Origin: Pseudorhodoplanes sp.
GTDB lineage: Bacteria; Pseudomonadota; Alphaproteobacteria; Rhizobiales; Xanthobacteraceae
NCBI GenBank assembly: GCA_022843165.1
Contig: JALHOD010000002.1
Span: forward strand, 62,001-126,000
DNA: 64,000 bases
Reading direction: 5' to 3'
Both the position numbers and the translations under genes were made by a program. This document shows, one piece after another, positions 23,989-33,170 of the stretch (within the stretch, counting starts at the first letter, position 1; every line of letters begins with the position of its first letter). The notes below the pieces were generated by a model. The model ran no database searches. It worked only from the letters and a program-made list of their open reading frames with translations, and was not told where the DNA came from.

Positions 23989-25944
23989 TCAGGTGCGAAG
24001 CTCCGCCAGATCCCTGTACAACGCCAGCGCCTCCGGGTTGGCGAGCGCCTCGGTGTTCTTCACCGCGCGGCCCGATACCACGTCGCGCACCGCAAGCTCG
24101 GTGATCTTGCCAGACTTGGTGCGCGGGATGTCGGCGACCTGGATGACCTTTGCCGGCACATGGCGCGGGCTCGCGCCGGTGCGGATTTTCGTCTTGATCT
24201 TCGCGGTCAGCGCGTCATCGAGGGTGACGCCGTCCTTCAGCCGCACGAACAGCACCACGCGCACGTCGTTGTCCCAGTCCTGGCCGATGGCGATGGCCTC
24301 GATCACTTCGGGAATCTGCTCGACCTGCGCGTAGATTTCGGCGGTGCCGATGCGCACGCCGCCGGGATTGAGGGTGGCGTCGGAGCGGCCATGAATGATG
24401 ATGCCGCCATGCTTCGTCCATTCGGCGAAATCGCCGTGGCACCAGACGTTGTCGAAGCGCTCGAAATAGGCGGCGCGATACTTTCTGCCCTCGGGATCGT
24501 TCCAGAACATCACCGGCATGGAGGGAAAGGGCTTGGTGCAGACCAGTTCGCCCTTCTGCTCGACAATGTGCCGGCCGTCGTCCGACCAGACATCCATCGC
24601 CAGCCCTAGGCCGGGCGCCTGGATCTCGCCGCGATACACGGGCGAGGTCGGGTCTCCCAGCACGAAGCAGGACACGATGTCGGTGCCGCCCGAGATCGAG
24701 GCGAGGTGCAGATCCTTCTTGATGTCGGAATAGACGTAATCAAAACTTTCGGCGGCGAGCGGCGAGCCGGTCGAGGTCATCACCTTCATGGCGGAGAGAT
24801 CGTGCGTCTTCGCCGGCGCGAGCCCCGCCTTCTTGCAGGCGTCGATATATTTCGCCGAGGTGCCGAAGACGGTGATCTTCTCGTCCTGCGCATAGTCGAA
24901 CAGCACTTCCGGCCGGGGCGCGAACGGCGAGCCGTCCCACAGGATCAGCGTCGCGCCCGAGGCCAGCCCGGTCACCAGCCAGTTCCACATCATCCAGCCG
25001 AGCGTGGTGAAGTAGAACAGCCGGTCGCCGTCATGCAGGTCGGTCTGCAGGCGGTGTTCCTTCAGATGCTGAAGCAGCGTACCGCCCTGGCCGTGCACGA
25101 TGCATTTCGGCACGCCGGTCGTGCCGGACGAGAACAGGATGTAGAGCGGGTGATTGAACGGCAGGCGCTCGAAAGCGAGCGGTTTTGGCGCGACGCCGTC
25201 GAGGAAGGTGTCGAGCGTCGTGGCGCGCGGCACGCCGGCGGCGACCTTGCCGGCGTTCTTCAGATAGGGAACGATCACCACCTGCCGCGCGGTCGGAAGC
25301 TGGTTCGCGATCGCGACGAGGCGTTCGGTGAGATCGATCGCCTTGCCGTTGTACCAATAGCCATCGACCGCAAAGAACAGCACCGGCTCGATCTGGCCGA
25401 AGCGGTCGAGCACGCCGCGCTCGCCAAAGTCCGGCGAGCAGGACGACCAGATCGCGCCGAGCGAATTCACCGCCAGCAGCAGCGCGATCGAGACCGGCAG
25501 ATTGGGCAGCATGGCGGCGACGCGGTCGCCCTTCTTCACGCCGGCGGCCTTCAGCGCCTGCTGCAGCCGCGACACCAAAGCGCGCAATTCGTCCCAGCTC
25601 ATGCGCTGGGACACCTTGTCCTCGCCGCGGAACACCAGAGCGGTCCCGCCGCCCGACTTACGCAGCAGGTTCTCGGCGTAATTGAGGGTGGCGTCGGGGA
25701 AGAACTGCGCACCCGGCATCCTGTCGCCATCGATCAGCTTGCGGGCGCCCTTGTCGCCGATCACGCCGCAATAGTCCCAGATCTCGTCCCAGAATTCGGC
25801 GCGGTGCGCGACCGACCAGGCATGCAGGTCGCGGTAGGTCTTCAGTGCGGTGCCGTGGCGGGCATTGACCCGCGCGATGAACTCAAAAACCTGCGCCGCC
25901 GCCGCGCGCTCGCGGCCGGGCGTCCACAAAGGCTGTTCCGCCAT
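23989..25944 (-). CDS. aacS: Acetoacetyl-CoA synthetase
   Basis: A 651-aa cytosolic AMP-forming ligase that converts acetoacetate to acetoacetyl-CoA with ATP. Diagnostic features are the N-terminal [43 protein letters not shown], the A3 loop [31 protein letters not shown], and the A10 lysine loop [14 protein letters not shown]. The length matches the family (about 650). In PHA-producing rhizobia it salvages acetoacetate released from 3-hydroxybutyrate, which fits the phasin genes in this window. Divergent from the AsmA-family gene. Confidence 0.94.
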   Translation of the reverse strand: MAEQPLWTPGRERAAAAQVFEFIARVNARHGTALKTYRDLHAWSVAHRAEFWDEIWDYCGVIGDKGARKLIDGDRMPGAQFFPDATLNYAENLLRKSGGGTALVFRGEDKVSQRMSWDELRALVSRLQQALKAAGVKKGDRVAAMLPNLPVSIALLLAVNSLGAIWSSCSPDFGERGVLDRFGQIEPVLFFAVDGYWYNGKAIDLTERLVAIANQLPTARQVVIVPYLKNAGKVAAGVPRATTLDTFLDGVAPKPLAFERLPFNHPLYILFSSGTTGVPKCIVHGQGGTLLQHLKEHRLQTDLHDGDRLFYFTTLGWMMWNWLVTGLASGATLILWDGSPFAPRPEVLFDYAQDEKITVFGTSAKYIDACKKAGLAPAKTHDLSAMKVMTSTGSPLAAESFDYVYSDIKKDLHLASISGGTDIVSCFVLGDPTSPVYRGEIQAPGLGLAMDVWSDDGRHIVEQKGELVCTKPFPSMPVMFWNDPEGRKYRAAYFERFDNVWCHGDFAEWTKHGGIIIHGRSDATLNPGGVRIGTAEIYAQVEQIPEVIEAIAIGQDWDNDVRVVLFVRLKDGVTLDDALTAKIKTKIRTGASPRHVPAKVIQVADIPRTKSGKITELAVRDVVSGRAVKNTEALANPEALALYRDLAELRT

Positions 25945-26115
25945 AACGTCCCCTCATTGCAGGCCGGTCCCGGCGAACGCCTTGGAACCGCACCCGTTTT
26001 ACACATACAAAACAGAGGCCAGCCCCAAAAGGGTCACAGAGGCCACCCATGGTTGCGCCATGAGACCCGCCCGGTATAGTCCGGCGGCGTCCAGCTCTAA
26101 ATCGGAAAAAACCCT

Positions 26116-28080
26116 TTGTCCGCAATCACCGGCTTCAAGCGCCTGGGATTTGCCGTCCTCGCCCTGGTGCTGGTCATGTTCGGGGCGCTGGGGGTGGTGT
26201 CGCTCCTGATCCCGGCCGACCAGGTCCGCGATGCGGTCAAGGCCGAGATCAAGGCGGTGACCGGGCTCGACCCGGTCCTGCGCGGCGAGACCCAGGTCTC
26301 GCTGTTCCCGACCGGGCATGTGAGTTTTGCCGACGTGATCCTGGGCGACGCCAATTCCAGCGAGCCGCCGCTGACGGCGGAGAAGCTGACCGCGCGGCTG
26401 CGTTTCTTTCCGCTGCTGACCGGCCGCATCGAGGTTTCCGACGTCGCCCTGGTCAATCCGCGCATCGCGCTCACGCTCGATGCCGAGGGCCGCTCCAACT
26501 GGGCGCCGCTGATCGCCTCCCTGACCCGCAATTTCGATCCGAAGACCAAGAGCGCCGACAAGACGGTGGCGTTCTCGGAAATCCGCATCACCGGCGGCAC
26601 CATCTCGGTGCAGGATACAGCGCGCGGCGTCTCCGAACTGTTCCGCGATGTGGACGTGTCGCTGGCCTGGCCGGCGATTTCCAAAAGCTTTGCCGTCACC
26701 GGCCGCCTGACCTGGCGCTACGAGCCGATCGACGTGAGCGTCACGCTCGCCGATTTCGCCGCCGCGCTGCAGGGCGAGCGCTCGGGGCTGAAAATCCGCG
26801 CGGCCGGCGCGCCGATCAAGGCCGTCTTCGACGGTGCCATGGGCATGCGCCCGACGCTGAAGATCGACGGTTCGCTGTCGGCCGATTCTGTCTCGCTCCG
26901 CCGCGCCATGACCTGGGCCGGACAGAAGCCGCTGCCCGGCGGCGGCTTCGGCAAGTTCTCGCTCAAGGCGCAGACCAATGTGGTGGCCGGCACAATCGCG
27001 CTCTCGCAAGTCAATGTGGAGATCGACGGCAACGCGGCGGAAGGCGTGCTGACCTTCGCCAGCGACGGACGGCAGACCCTGCAAGGCACGCTCGCCGCCG
27101 ACGAGATCGATCTGACGCCCTATCTCTCGACCATCCGCCTGCTGGCCATCAGCGACCGCGAATGGAGCCGCACCCCGCTCGATCTCGAAGGGCTGGCGGC
27201 GAACGAACTCGACCTGCGGCTGTCGGCCGGCAAGATGACGATCGGAACCGCGAAGCTCGGCCGCACCGCGATCGCCGCCAATCTGCGCGGCGGCAAGTTG
27301 ACGGTGACGGTCGGCGAGTCGCACGGCTTCGGCGGCGTGATCAAGGGATCGATCGCGCTCGCCAAATCCGAGCGCGGCGCCGATTTCAGATCCCAGCTCC
27401 AGTTCATCAACGTGAATATGGAAAGCTGCATCGGCGAATTATTCGGCATCCGCCGGCTTGAGGGCAAAGGCAATCTCACCGTGACGCTGGACGGTTCCGG
27501 GCCGAATGTGCACGCCCTCACCCGTACCCTGAATGGCGGCGCGGCGCTGACCGCCACCAAGGGCGCGCTCACCGGACTGAATGTCGAGCAATTGCTGCGG
27601 CGGCTTGAGCGGCGTCCGCTCTCGGGCGGCAGCGAATTCCGCGCCGGCCGTACGCCGTTCGACAAGCTCGGCGTCGAGGTCAAGATCGAGCAAGGCACCG
27701 CGCAGGTGCAGGACGTGACGCTGGAAGGCACGGCCGTGCGGCTCGCGGTCTCCGGTCAGGCCTCGATCCCCTCGCGCGATCTCGACCTGAAAGGCACGGC
27801 GACCCTGCTCGGCAGCGCCAACACCTTCGAATTGCCGTTCGTGGTCTATGGCCAATGGGACGATCCGGTGATTCTGCCGGATCCGCAAATCCTGATCCGC
27901 CGCTCGGGCGCGGCGGCGCCGCTGCTTGACGCCGTGCGCGACCGCCGGACCCGCGACGCGGTGCGCTCGACGATCGAGCGGCTGGGCGGGCGGACATCGT
28001 CGGCGCCTGCGCCGGCCCCGCCGAGTGAAGCGCCCTTACCCGCCAGCGACACGCTGGACACCGCGCCGCAGCCGGAATAA
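26116..28080 (+). CDS. AsmA-family envelope protein
   Basis: 654 aa with one N-terminal membrane anchor (about 9-31), then long beta-rich periplasmic sequence. AsmA hallmarks are QVSLFPTGHVSFADVILGD, ALVNPRIALTLDAEGRSNW, the C-terminal repeat GNGAALTATKGALTGLNVEQLLRR-like region near 470, and DLDLKGTATL. The end (about 610-654) is a Pro/Ala-rich tail. Family members form bridge-like lipid-transfer proteins or influence outer-membrane assembly. The likely start is TTG 26116 with GGAAAAA upstream; no ATG fits the membrane anchor. Confidence 0.85.
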   Translation: MSAITGFKRLGFAVLALVLVMFGALGVVSLLIPADQVRDAVKAEIKAVTGLDPVLRGETQVSLFPTGHVSFADVILGDANSSEPPLTAEKLTARLRFFPLLTGRIEVSDVALVNPRIALTLDAEGRSNWAPLIASLTRNFDPKTKSADKTVAFSEIRITGGTISVQDTARGVSELFRDVDVSLAWPAISKSFAVTGRLTWRYEPIDVSVTLADFAAALQGERSGLKIRAAGAPIKAVFDGAMGMRPTLKIDGSLSADSVSLRRAMTWAGQKPLPGGGFGKFSLKAQTNVVAGTIALSQVNVEIDGNAAEGVLTFASDGRQTLQGTLAADEIDLTPYLSTIRLLAISDREWSRTPLDLEGLAANELDLRLSAGKMTIGTAKLGRTAIAANLRGGKLTVTVGESHGFGGVIKGSIALAKSERGADFRSQLQFINVNMESCIGELFGIRRLEGKGNLTVTLDGSGPNVHALTRTLNGGAALTATKGALTGLNVEQLLRRLERRPLSGGSEFRAGRTPFDKLGVEVKIEQGTAQVQDVTLEGTAVRLAVSGQASIPSRDLDLKGTATLLGSANTFELPFVVYGQWDDPVILPDPQILIRRSGAAAPLLDAVRDRRTRDAVRSTIERLGGRTSSAPAPAPPSEAPLPASDTLDTAPQPE

Positions 28081-28162
28081 CCGCTTCAGCCGAATTGTCT
28101 GCCGAGCGCGGCAAGCATCTTCCATTCCCGGCGAATCTTTTCTCCCGCCTCCAGCCCGCCGT

Positions 28163-28693
28163 TCACACAGCGGCAAAACGTTTTTCGTATTCGGCGGCGA
28201 GCGCCGCATGCGTGGTCCAGAACGGGCGCGGCTCCACGCCATTGATCTGATCTTCGAGGAGCCCTGTATGCGCATGCCAGCCGGCGGCCACGTTGATCAT
28301 CGTATTGCGCTCGCCCAGCCAGACGTGCGTGACGACCAGAAGCGTCTGGTCGCCGCGCGGAAACAATTCGAAGGTGACTTCGGAATCCGCAGGATGGGCC
28401 CATGTATAGCTCAGCACATGCGGCGGCTCGCACCGCGTGACAACGCCGTGCATGGTGTGGCCGCATTCCAAGCCCTTGAATTTCTCGGGCACCTCTTTTT
28501 CCGACGACAGGTCGGCGTGCATGAAGTTCAGCGTCACCTTGCCGCCAACGCGCAGTTCCATCTCGCCCGGCGCCAGCCACTTTCCGCGCTTCCCGGACTC
28601 GGTGAGCCAGGCCCAGACGCGTTCGGCCGGCCCGGGCAAGAGTCGCTCCAGCCGCACAGTTCCGGGTTCGGTCATGACGCCGTATTCGTTCAT
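28163..28693 (-). CDS. AHSA1/SRPBCC-domain protein
   Basis: A 176-aa START-like alpha/beta cavity protein: LLPGPAERVWAWLTESGKRGKWLAPGEMELRVGGKVTL, then YTWAHPADSEVTFELFP. The start is at ATG 28693 with GGAG 7 nt upstream, overlapping the ArsR gene by 4 nt (ATGA). Pairs of this kind are common. The SRPBCC partner probably binds the same small hydrophobic ligand class or responds to it, but no ligand is established. Confidence 0.88.
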   Translation of the reverse strand: MNEYGVMTEPGTVRLERLLPGPAERVWAWLTESGKRGKWLAPGEMELRVGGKVTLNFMHADLSSEKEVPEKFKGLECGHTMHGVVTRCEPPHVLSYTWAHPADSEVTFELFPRGDQTLLVVTHVWLGERNTMINVAAGWHAHTGLLEDQINGVEPRPFWTTHAALAAEYEKRFAAV

Positions 28694-29046
28694 TTTTTTC
28701 TCCGCGGATTCTGACTCGCGTCGTGCGCCTTGAGTTCCCGTTCCAGAAGATCGAGCCGATGATTCCAGAAGGCGCGCTGGTTTTCGATCCAGGCGGCGGC
28801 GGCATCGAGCGGCTCCGGATTGGCGGCCAGCACATGCTCGCGCCCTTCCCGGCGGCGCTTGACCAGATGCGCGCGTTCCAGCACCTGGATGTGTTTCGAC
28901 ACCGCGTTGAGCGACATGTCGAAGGGCTTCGCGAGCTCGGTCACACGCGCCTCGCCGTGCGTCAGGCGCTGCAGAATGGCCCGCCGCGTGGGGTCGGCGA
29001 GCGCCATCAGGGTGTGATCGAGGCCGGTTTGCGGATTCATTATCAT
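28690..29046 (-). CDS. ArsR-family winged-helix repressor
   Basis: 118 aa. ALADPTRRAILQRLTHGEARVTELAKPFDMSLNAVSKHIQVLERAHLVKRRREGRE is the ArsR/SmtB winged helix; there is no Cys metal site, as in the AHSA1-linked subgroup. Starts ATG 29046 or ATG 29040 are both possible; neither has a clear Shine-Dalgarno. The start codon lies inside or beside the 30-bp inverted repeat, so the protein very likely represses its own two-gene operon. Confidence 0.88.
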   Translation of the reverse strand: MIMNPQTGLDHTLMALADPTRRAILQRLTHGEARVTELAKPFDMSLNAVSKHIQVLERAHLVKRRREGREHVLAANPEPLDAAAAWIENQRAFWNHRLDLLERELKAHDASQNPRRKK

Positions 29047-29069
29047 TCAACCATTTGGTTGAATGATAA
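29040..29069. promoter_or_regulatory. 30-bp inverted repeat over the arsR start
   Basis: TTATCATTCAACC, ATTT, GGTTGAATGATAA: perfect 13-bp arms. It contains the AACC-N4-GGTT core and covers the translation start of the ArsR gene. Best explained as the repressor's own operator. Confidence 0.75.
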
Positions 29070-29209
29070 GTGCCGCCGGCCACAAGTCAACCCTGCCGCG
29101 CGAGGGGCCTGGCGCTGCGGGCGGGCGGCTGCCGTGGCGGGGCAAACGCGATGGTCTATGATCGCGCGAGACGAATCAGAGGCGGCGGGTCCGCCGCCAC
29201 CGAGAGCCC

Positions 29210-29464
29210 ATGCTCCCTCGCCTGCTGCTGACCCTGGTCAAGATCGTGGTGGCCTCGCTGATCGTCGGCACCATCCTCTCGCATTTCGGCATCACCACCG
29301 AACAGATCATGCGCGATGTCGGGCTGACGCCGGAGCGCGTCGCCGAGATCGGACACCGGGCCTGGGACTGGGCGCTGCCCAACGTGATGCTGGGCTCGCT
29401 GTTCATCCTGCCGATCTGGTTCGTGATCTTCCTGTTCCGCCCGCCGGGACCGAGCAGCGAATAG
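29210..29464 (+). CDS. Small two-helix membrane protein (DUF6460-like)
   Basis: 84 aa. Hydrophobic helices at about 3-24 and 56-77 flank a soluble loop (HFGITTEQIMRDVGLTPERVAEIGHRAWDW). It ends RPPGPSSE. The start is ATG 29210 with GAGAG nearby. The layout resembles a small rhizobial membrane family of unknown function; the family name is tentative. Confidence 0.62.
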   Translation: MLPRLLLTLVKIVVASLIVGTILSHFGITTEQIMRDVGLTPERVAEIGHRAWDWALPNVMLGSLFILPIWFVIFLFRPPGPSSE

Positions 29465-29466
29465 AT

Positions 29467-30282
29467 CTACATCGGCGCGCCGAGCGCGTGCTGGTCCCGG
29501 CTCGCGGCATTGCGCTTGGCGAGCAGCGAGGCGATCACCACCACCAGCGCCACCACCGCGATCATGATGGTGCAAATCGCGTTGATCTCCGGCTTCACGC
29601 CCAGCCGCACCTCGGAATAGATGCGGATCGGCAAGGTGGTGGCGCCGGGACCGGTGGTGAAGCTCGCAATGACAAAGTCGTCAAGCGACAGCGTGAAGGC
29701 GAGCATCCAGCCGGACACGATGGCCGGCAGGATCAGCGGCAATGTCACGGCGAGGAAGGCGCGCAGCGGCGGACAGCCGAGATCCATCGCCGCCTCTTCC
29801 AGCGACCAGTCGAAGGACAAAAGCCGCGACTGCACGATCACGGTGACGAAACACATGGTCAGCGTGGTGTGCGCCAGCGTCGTTGTCCAGAAGCCGCGGT
29901 CGACGTTCAGCGCCACGAACAGCAACAGCAGTGACAGGCCGATGATCACTTCCGGCAGCACCAGCGGTGCATAGATCATCGCCGAGAAGGGAAGACGCCC
30001 CCGGAAATATCCCGCGCGAACAAGCGCGAGCGCGGCAAGAGTACCCAGAATTGTCGCGGCGGTGGCGGAGAGCAAGGCGATGCGCAAGGACACCCAGGCC
30101 GCGTCCAGCATGGCGCTGTCCTCGAGCAGCGCGCGATACCAGCGCAGCGACCAGCCGCCCCAGACCGTGACCAGTTTTGAATCGTTGAACGAGTAGATGA
30201 CCAGAATGACGATGGGCAGATAGAGAAAGGCCAGCCCCAGTGCCAGCGATGCCAGATTGAAACGGGAAAAGCCGCGCAGCAT
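29467..30282 (-). CDS. potI: Putrescine-type ABC transporter permease PotI
   Basis: 271 aa with six membrane segments. Characteristic are LASLALGLAFLYLPIVILVIYSFNDSKL, WYRALLEDSAMLDAAWVSLRIAL, the EAA loop LEEAAMDLGCPPLRAFLAVTLPLILPAI, and LSLDDFVIASFTTGPGATTLPIRIYS, a PotC/PotI fingerprint. It is separated from potH by 1 nt. It works as a heterodimer with PotH. Confidence 0.9.
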   Translation of the reverse strand: MLRGFSRFNLASLALGLAFLYLPIVILVIYSFNDSKLVTVWGGWSLRWYRALLEDSAMLDAAWVSLRIALLSATAATILGTLAALALVRAGYFRGRLPFSAMIYAPLVLPEVIIGLSLLLLFVALNVDRGFWTTTLAHTTLTMCFVTVIVQSRLLSFDWSLEEAAMDLGCPPLRAFLAVTLPLILPAIVSGWMLAFTLSLDDFVIASFTTGPGATTLPIRIYSEVRLGVKPEINAICTIMIAVVALVVVIASLLAKRNAASRDQHALGAPM

Positions 30283-30283
30283 G

Positions 30284-31210
30284 TCAGCGGCCCTCCAGTT
30301 CGCGGGTCTGCAGGCGCTGATAGATCACGATCGGGATCAGCAGCAGCGCGAACAGCATGACGGCGAGCGCGGAGGCCACCGGCCAGTCCTTGTTGGAAAA
30401 GAATTCCGTCCACAAGGTCTGGCCGATCATGACGGATTGCGAGCCGCCGAGCAGATCTGGAATGACGAATTCGCCGACGATGGGAATGAAACACAGCAGC
30501 GCGCCGGCAAAAATGCCGGGCAAGGCGAGTGGCAGCGTCACGAGCCAGAATGTCTTCCAGCGCGGACAGCCGAGATCGGCGGCGGCTTCGAGCAGCGACT
30601 CGTCCATCTTCTCCAGCGCGGCGTAGACCGGCAGCACCATGAAGGGCAGATAGGAATAGACGATGCCGATATAGACCGCAGTGTCGCTGGCGAGCCACGC
30701 CACCGGCTGGTCGATGATGCGGAGTGCCATCAGCAGGTCGTTGAGCAGGCCCTCGCGCTGCAGGATGTTGATCCAGGCATAAATGCGGATCAGGAAGGCG
30801 GTCCAGAACGGCAGGATCACGGCGGTGATCAGCAGCGGCTGCCAGCGGCGCGGCGCGCGCGCCACCGCATAGGCGACCGGCAGGCCGAGCAGCGCCAGCA
30901 GCACAGTCGATACCAGCGCGATGGACAAACTCCTGAGATAGGCGCCGACATAGAGCATGTCGCTGAACAGGAAACGATAATTCTCGAACGACAGCGCGCC
31001 GATGAAATCCTTCAGCCCCTGCCAGCCGGCCGCCAGATCCAGCACCGGCAGATAAGGCGGCTGCGCCATCGCGGTCTGCGAGAGGCTGAGCTTGAGCACG
31101 ATCAGGAACGGCAGGATGAAGAAGAGCGCCAGCCACAGATAGGGCAAGGCGATCACCAGCCGCCGGCCCCATCGTGTCTGCGTCAATCCGGTCTGCGGCA
31201 TCCGGCTCAC
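30284..31210 (-). CDS. potH: Putrescine-type ABC transporter permease PotH
   Basis: 308 aa with six membrane segments. PYLWLALFFILPFLIVLKLSLSQ, RIYAWINILQREGLLND, LEAAADLGCPRWKTFWLVTLPLALPG (EAA loop) and FIPIVGEFVIPDLLGGSQSVMIGQTLW are typical of PotH. It lies 4 nt downstream of the ATPase gene in a G-H-I operon. Confidence 0.92.
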   Translation of the reverse strand: MSRMPQTGLTQTRWGRRLVIALPYLWLALFFILPFLIVLKLSLSQTAMAQPPYLPVLDLAAGWQGLKDFIGALSFENYRFLFSDMLYVGAYLRSLSIALVSTVLLALLGLPVAYAVARAPRRWQPLLITAVILPFWTAFLIRIYAWINILQREGLLNDLLMALRIIDQPVAWLASDTAVYIGIVYSYLPFMVLPVYAALEKMDESLLEAAADLGCPRWKTFWLVTLPLALPGIFAGALLCFIPIVGEFVIPDLLGGSQSVMIGQTLWTEFFSNKDWPVASALAVMLFALLLIPIVIYQRLQTRELEGR

Positions 31211-31214
31211 GGGT

Positions 31215-32366
31215 CTAGCTCGTCAGCACGACGGCAGCGTCGGGCGCGAAGGTGAGCCAGACCCGCTGGTTCCAGCCGATCGGCCGCTGCAGCAGCCGCG
31301 TGACATTCACGCTCGCCGCTTTCACGACAATGCCGGTGTCCAGCTTCACCTTGTAGAGCGACATATCGCCGAGATAGCCAACATCCGTCACCTCGCCGGC
31401 CAGGCCATTTCCGGCTTCTCCGGCCGGCTGTTCCGCCGAGATATGAAATTTCTCCGGGCGGATCGCGACCGCAACGCTCTGGCCCGGAGCGACGGCACCC
31501 GGGCTTGTCGCGCGCAGCGTGCCGGCGCTGGTGGTGACGGTGACCGCCTCGCCCGCCGCCTCGCTCACCGTTCCTTCCAGCAGATTCACGTCGCCGATGA
31601 ATTCCGCCACCCAGCGTGTCGCCGGCTGTTCGTAGATTTCCGCCGCGGTCCCCACCTGCGCCAGACGGCCCTGCGACATCACGCCGATGCGGTCGGCCAT
31701 GGTCATGGCCTCTTCCTGGTCGTGGGTGACGACGATGAAGGAAAGACCGAGCTTTTCCTGCAGCGCCATCAATTCGAACTGGGTTTCCGCGCGCAGCTTC
31801 TTGTCGAGCGCGGCGAGCGGCTCGTCGAGCAGAAAGACCTTGGGCCGCTTGACCAGCGCGCGCGCGAGCGCCACACGCTGACGCTGGCCGCCGGACAATT
31901 GATGCGGCTTGCGTCCGCCCAGATCGTGGAGTTGCACCAGGGCCAGCATTTCGGCGACACGGCGCTCGATTTCGGGCCTGGACAGATGTTCCTGTTTCAG
32001 CCCGAACGCGACATTGCCCGCCACCGTCAGATGCGGGAACAGGGCGTAGCTCTGGAACATCATGTTGACCGGCCGCAGGTGCGGCGGCATGGCGGCGATG
32101 TCCCGACCGTCGAGCAGGATGCGGCCCTCGTCCGGCGTCTCGAAGCCGGCCAGCATACGCAGCAGCGTGGATTTTCCGCAGCCCGAGGGGCCGAGCAGTC
32201 CAAAGAATTCGCCGGCTCCGATATCGAGCGACAGGTTATTGACCGCCGCGACGCCGCCAAAGCGTTTGGTGACCGCCTCAAAACGCACCAGCGGCGGCCG
32301 GGCAGCCGCATCCGTCATTCCGCCGGCCGCGCCGGCGCCGTCCTTCGCCATAATGTTCCGCACCAT
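31215..32366 (-). CDS. potG: Putrescine-type ABC transporter ATPase PotG
   Basis: 383 aa. Walker A GPSGCGKST at 59-67, signature LSGGQRQR at 157-164, Walker B VFLLDEP near 177, and the H-loop THDQEEA. A C-terminal TOBE regulatory domain (about 290-383) carries VAIRPEKFHIS. ATG 32366 heads the frame; ATG 32351 and ATG 32318 are possible internal starts, the last fitting the usual PotG length. No binding-protein gene (potF) is next to the operon. Confidence 0.92.
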   Translation of the reverse strand: MVRNIMAKDGAGAAGGMTDAAARPPLVRFEAVTKRFGGVAAVNNLSLDIGAGEFFGLLGPSGCGKSTLLRMLAGFETPDEGRILLDGRDIAAMPPHLRPVNMMFQSYALFPHLTVAGNVAFGLKQEHLSRPEIERRVAEMLALVQLHDLGGRKPHQLSGGQRQRVALARALVKRPKVFLLDEPLAALDKKLRAETQFELMALQEKLGLSFIVVTHDQEEAMTMADRIGVMSQGRLAQVGTAAEIYEQPATRWVAEFIGDVNLLEGTVSEAAGEAVTVTTSAGTLRATSPGAVAPGQSVAVAIRPEKFHISAEQPAGEAGNGLAGEVTDVGYLGDMSLYKVKLDTGIVVKAASVNVTRLLQRPIGWNQRVWLTFAPDAAVVLTS

Positions 32367-32487
32367 CCCCGAGCCGTCGGCAGACCCCTCCGGCGCGCCG
32401 ACACGCTAACGCATGCCCCGGCGCAGTGGAATCATCCAGCCGAAAGATTGCAGGCCGGCGCGCGACCTGGGGATATGTGGACGGGTC

Positions 32488-32991
32488 TTACCCGATCTGG
32501 GCGGAGGGCGCCGTCACCGGCGCGATCTTGCGCGGTTCCGGCCCATAATAGTCGCCTTTGCGGATCATGGCGCGCGGCTTGGCGCGCACCGACAGGATGC
32601 GCTCATACAGCGCCTTGGCGGAGACCGGCTTGCACAGGAACTCGTTCACGCCCAGACGCACCGCGTGCATGACGGTGTCGCGGCTGTGGTTGCTGGTCAG
32701 CATGACCACCGGGATATGCGGCACGGGAAAGACATCCGGCACACGCACCCGGCGCATGAATTCGGCGCCGCCATTGTCCGGCATGTCCCAGTTCAGCAGG
32801 ACCACGTCCGGATTGATCGCGCAGATCGCGTCAAGCCCGGCAGTTCCGCTCTGGACTTCATTGATGTCCTTGATGCCGTTCGACAGCAGCAGGCTGCGCA
32901 GCAGCTTGCGCATGTAATGGTCGTCATCGACCACAAGCACCCTGGTGGCCCGCACCAGCGATTCAAAGTCCTTGGAATTCAACGCGCGCAT
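32488..32991 (-). CDS. Receiver-only response regulator with Asn in place of phospho-acceptor Asp
   Basis: 167 aa: a single CheY-like receiver plus a short conserved tail (YYGPEPRKI). The acid pocket VVDDD is intact and the Thr and Lys are present (VMLTSN, FLCKPVS). The phospho-acceptor strand, however, reads PDVVLLNWDMPD: the residue aligned with the acceptor Asp67 of the paralogue at 33171 is Asn67 (codon AAC). So it probably cannot be phosphorylated in the normal way. The start is taken at ATG 32991, aligned with the paralogue's first residue and 5 nt from GGAG; GTG 32997 and ATG 32994 are upstream. No output domain. Confidence 0.88.
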   Translation of the reverse strand: MRALNSKDFESLVRATRVLVVDDDHYMRKLLRSLLLSNGIKDINEVQSGTAGLDAICAINPDVVLLNWDMPDNGGAEFMRRVRVPDVFPVPHIPVVMLTSNHSRDTVMHAVRLGVNEFLCKPVSAKALYERILSVRAKPRAMIRKGDYYGPEPRKIAPVTAPSAQIG

Positions 32992-32993
32992 CA

Positions 32994-33007
32994 TCACTCC
33001 GGAGTGA
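32994..33007. promoter_or_regulatory. Perfect 14-bp palindrome containing the ribosome-binding site
   Basis: TCACTCCGGAGTGA; on the minus strand its GGAG is the Shine-Dalgarno for the ATG at 32991. It could fold as a small RNA hairpin or bind a protein. Confidence 0.4.
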
Positions 33008-33170
33008 CAATTTGATCTGGGTTTATAAAAACCTTGCCGGATTACCGCCCTGTGTGTGCGATCGCTAAAATTGATTGTTTACCCTGCAAGGGCACGAAGG
33101 GAACAGACAGGGTCAATGACGGGTTAACGCCCCGCGCGGGCGCGGGTAGCCGCGGGCGGCTTTCGGGGCA

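Noticed and set aside
28694-29083. N-terminal extension of the AHSA1 protein
   Set aside because: It reads the ArsR gene in the wrong frame; a GGAG and ATG at 28693 define the true start.
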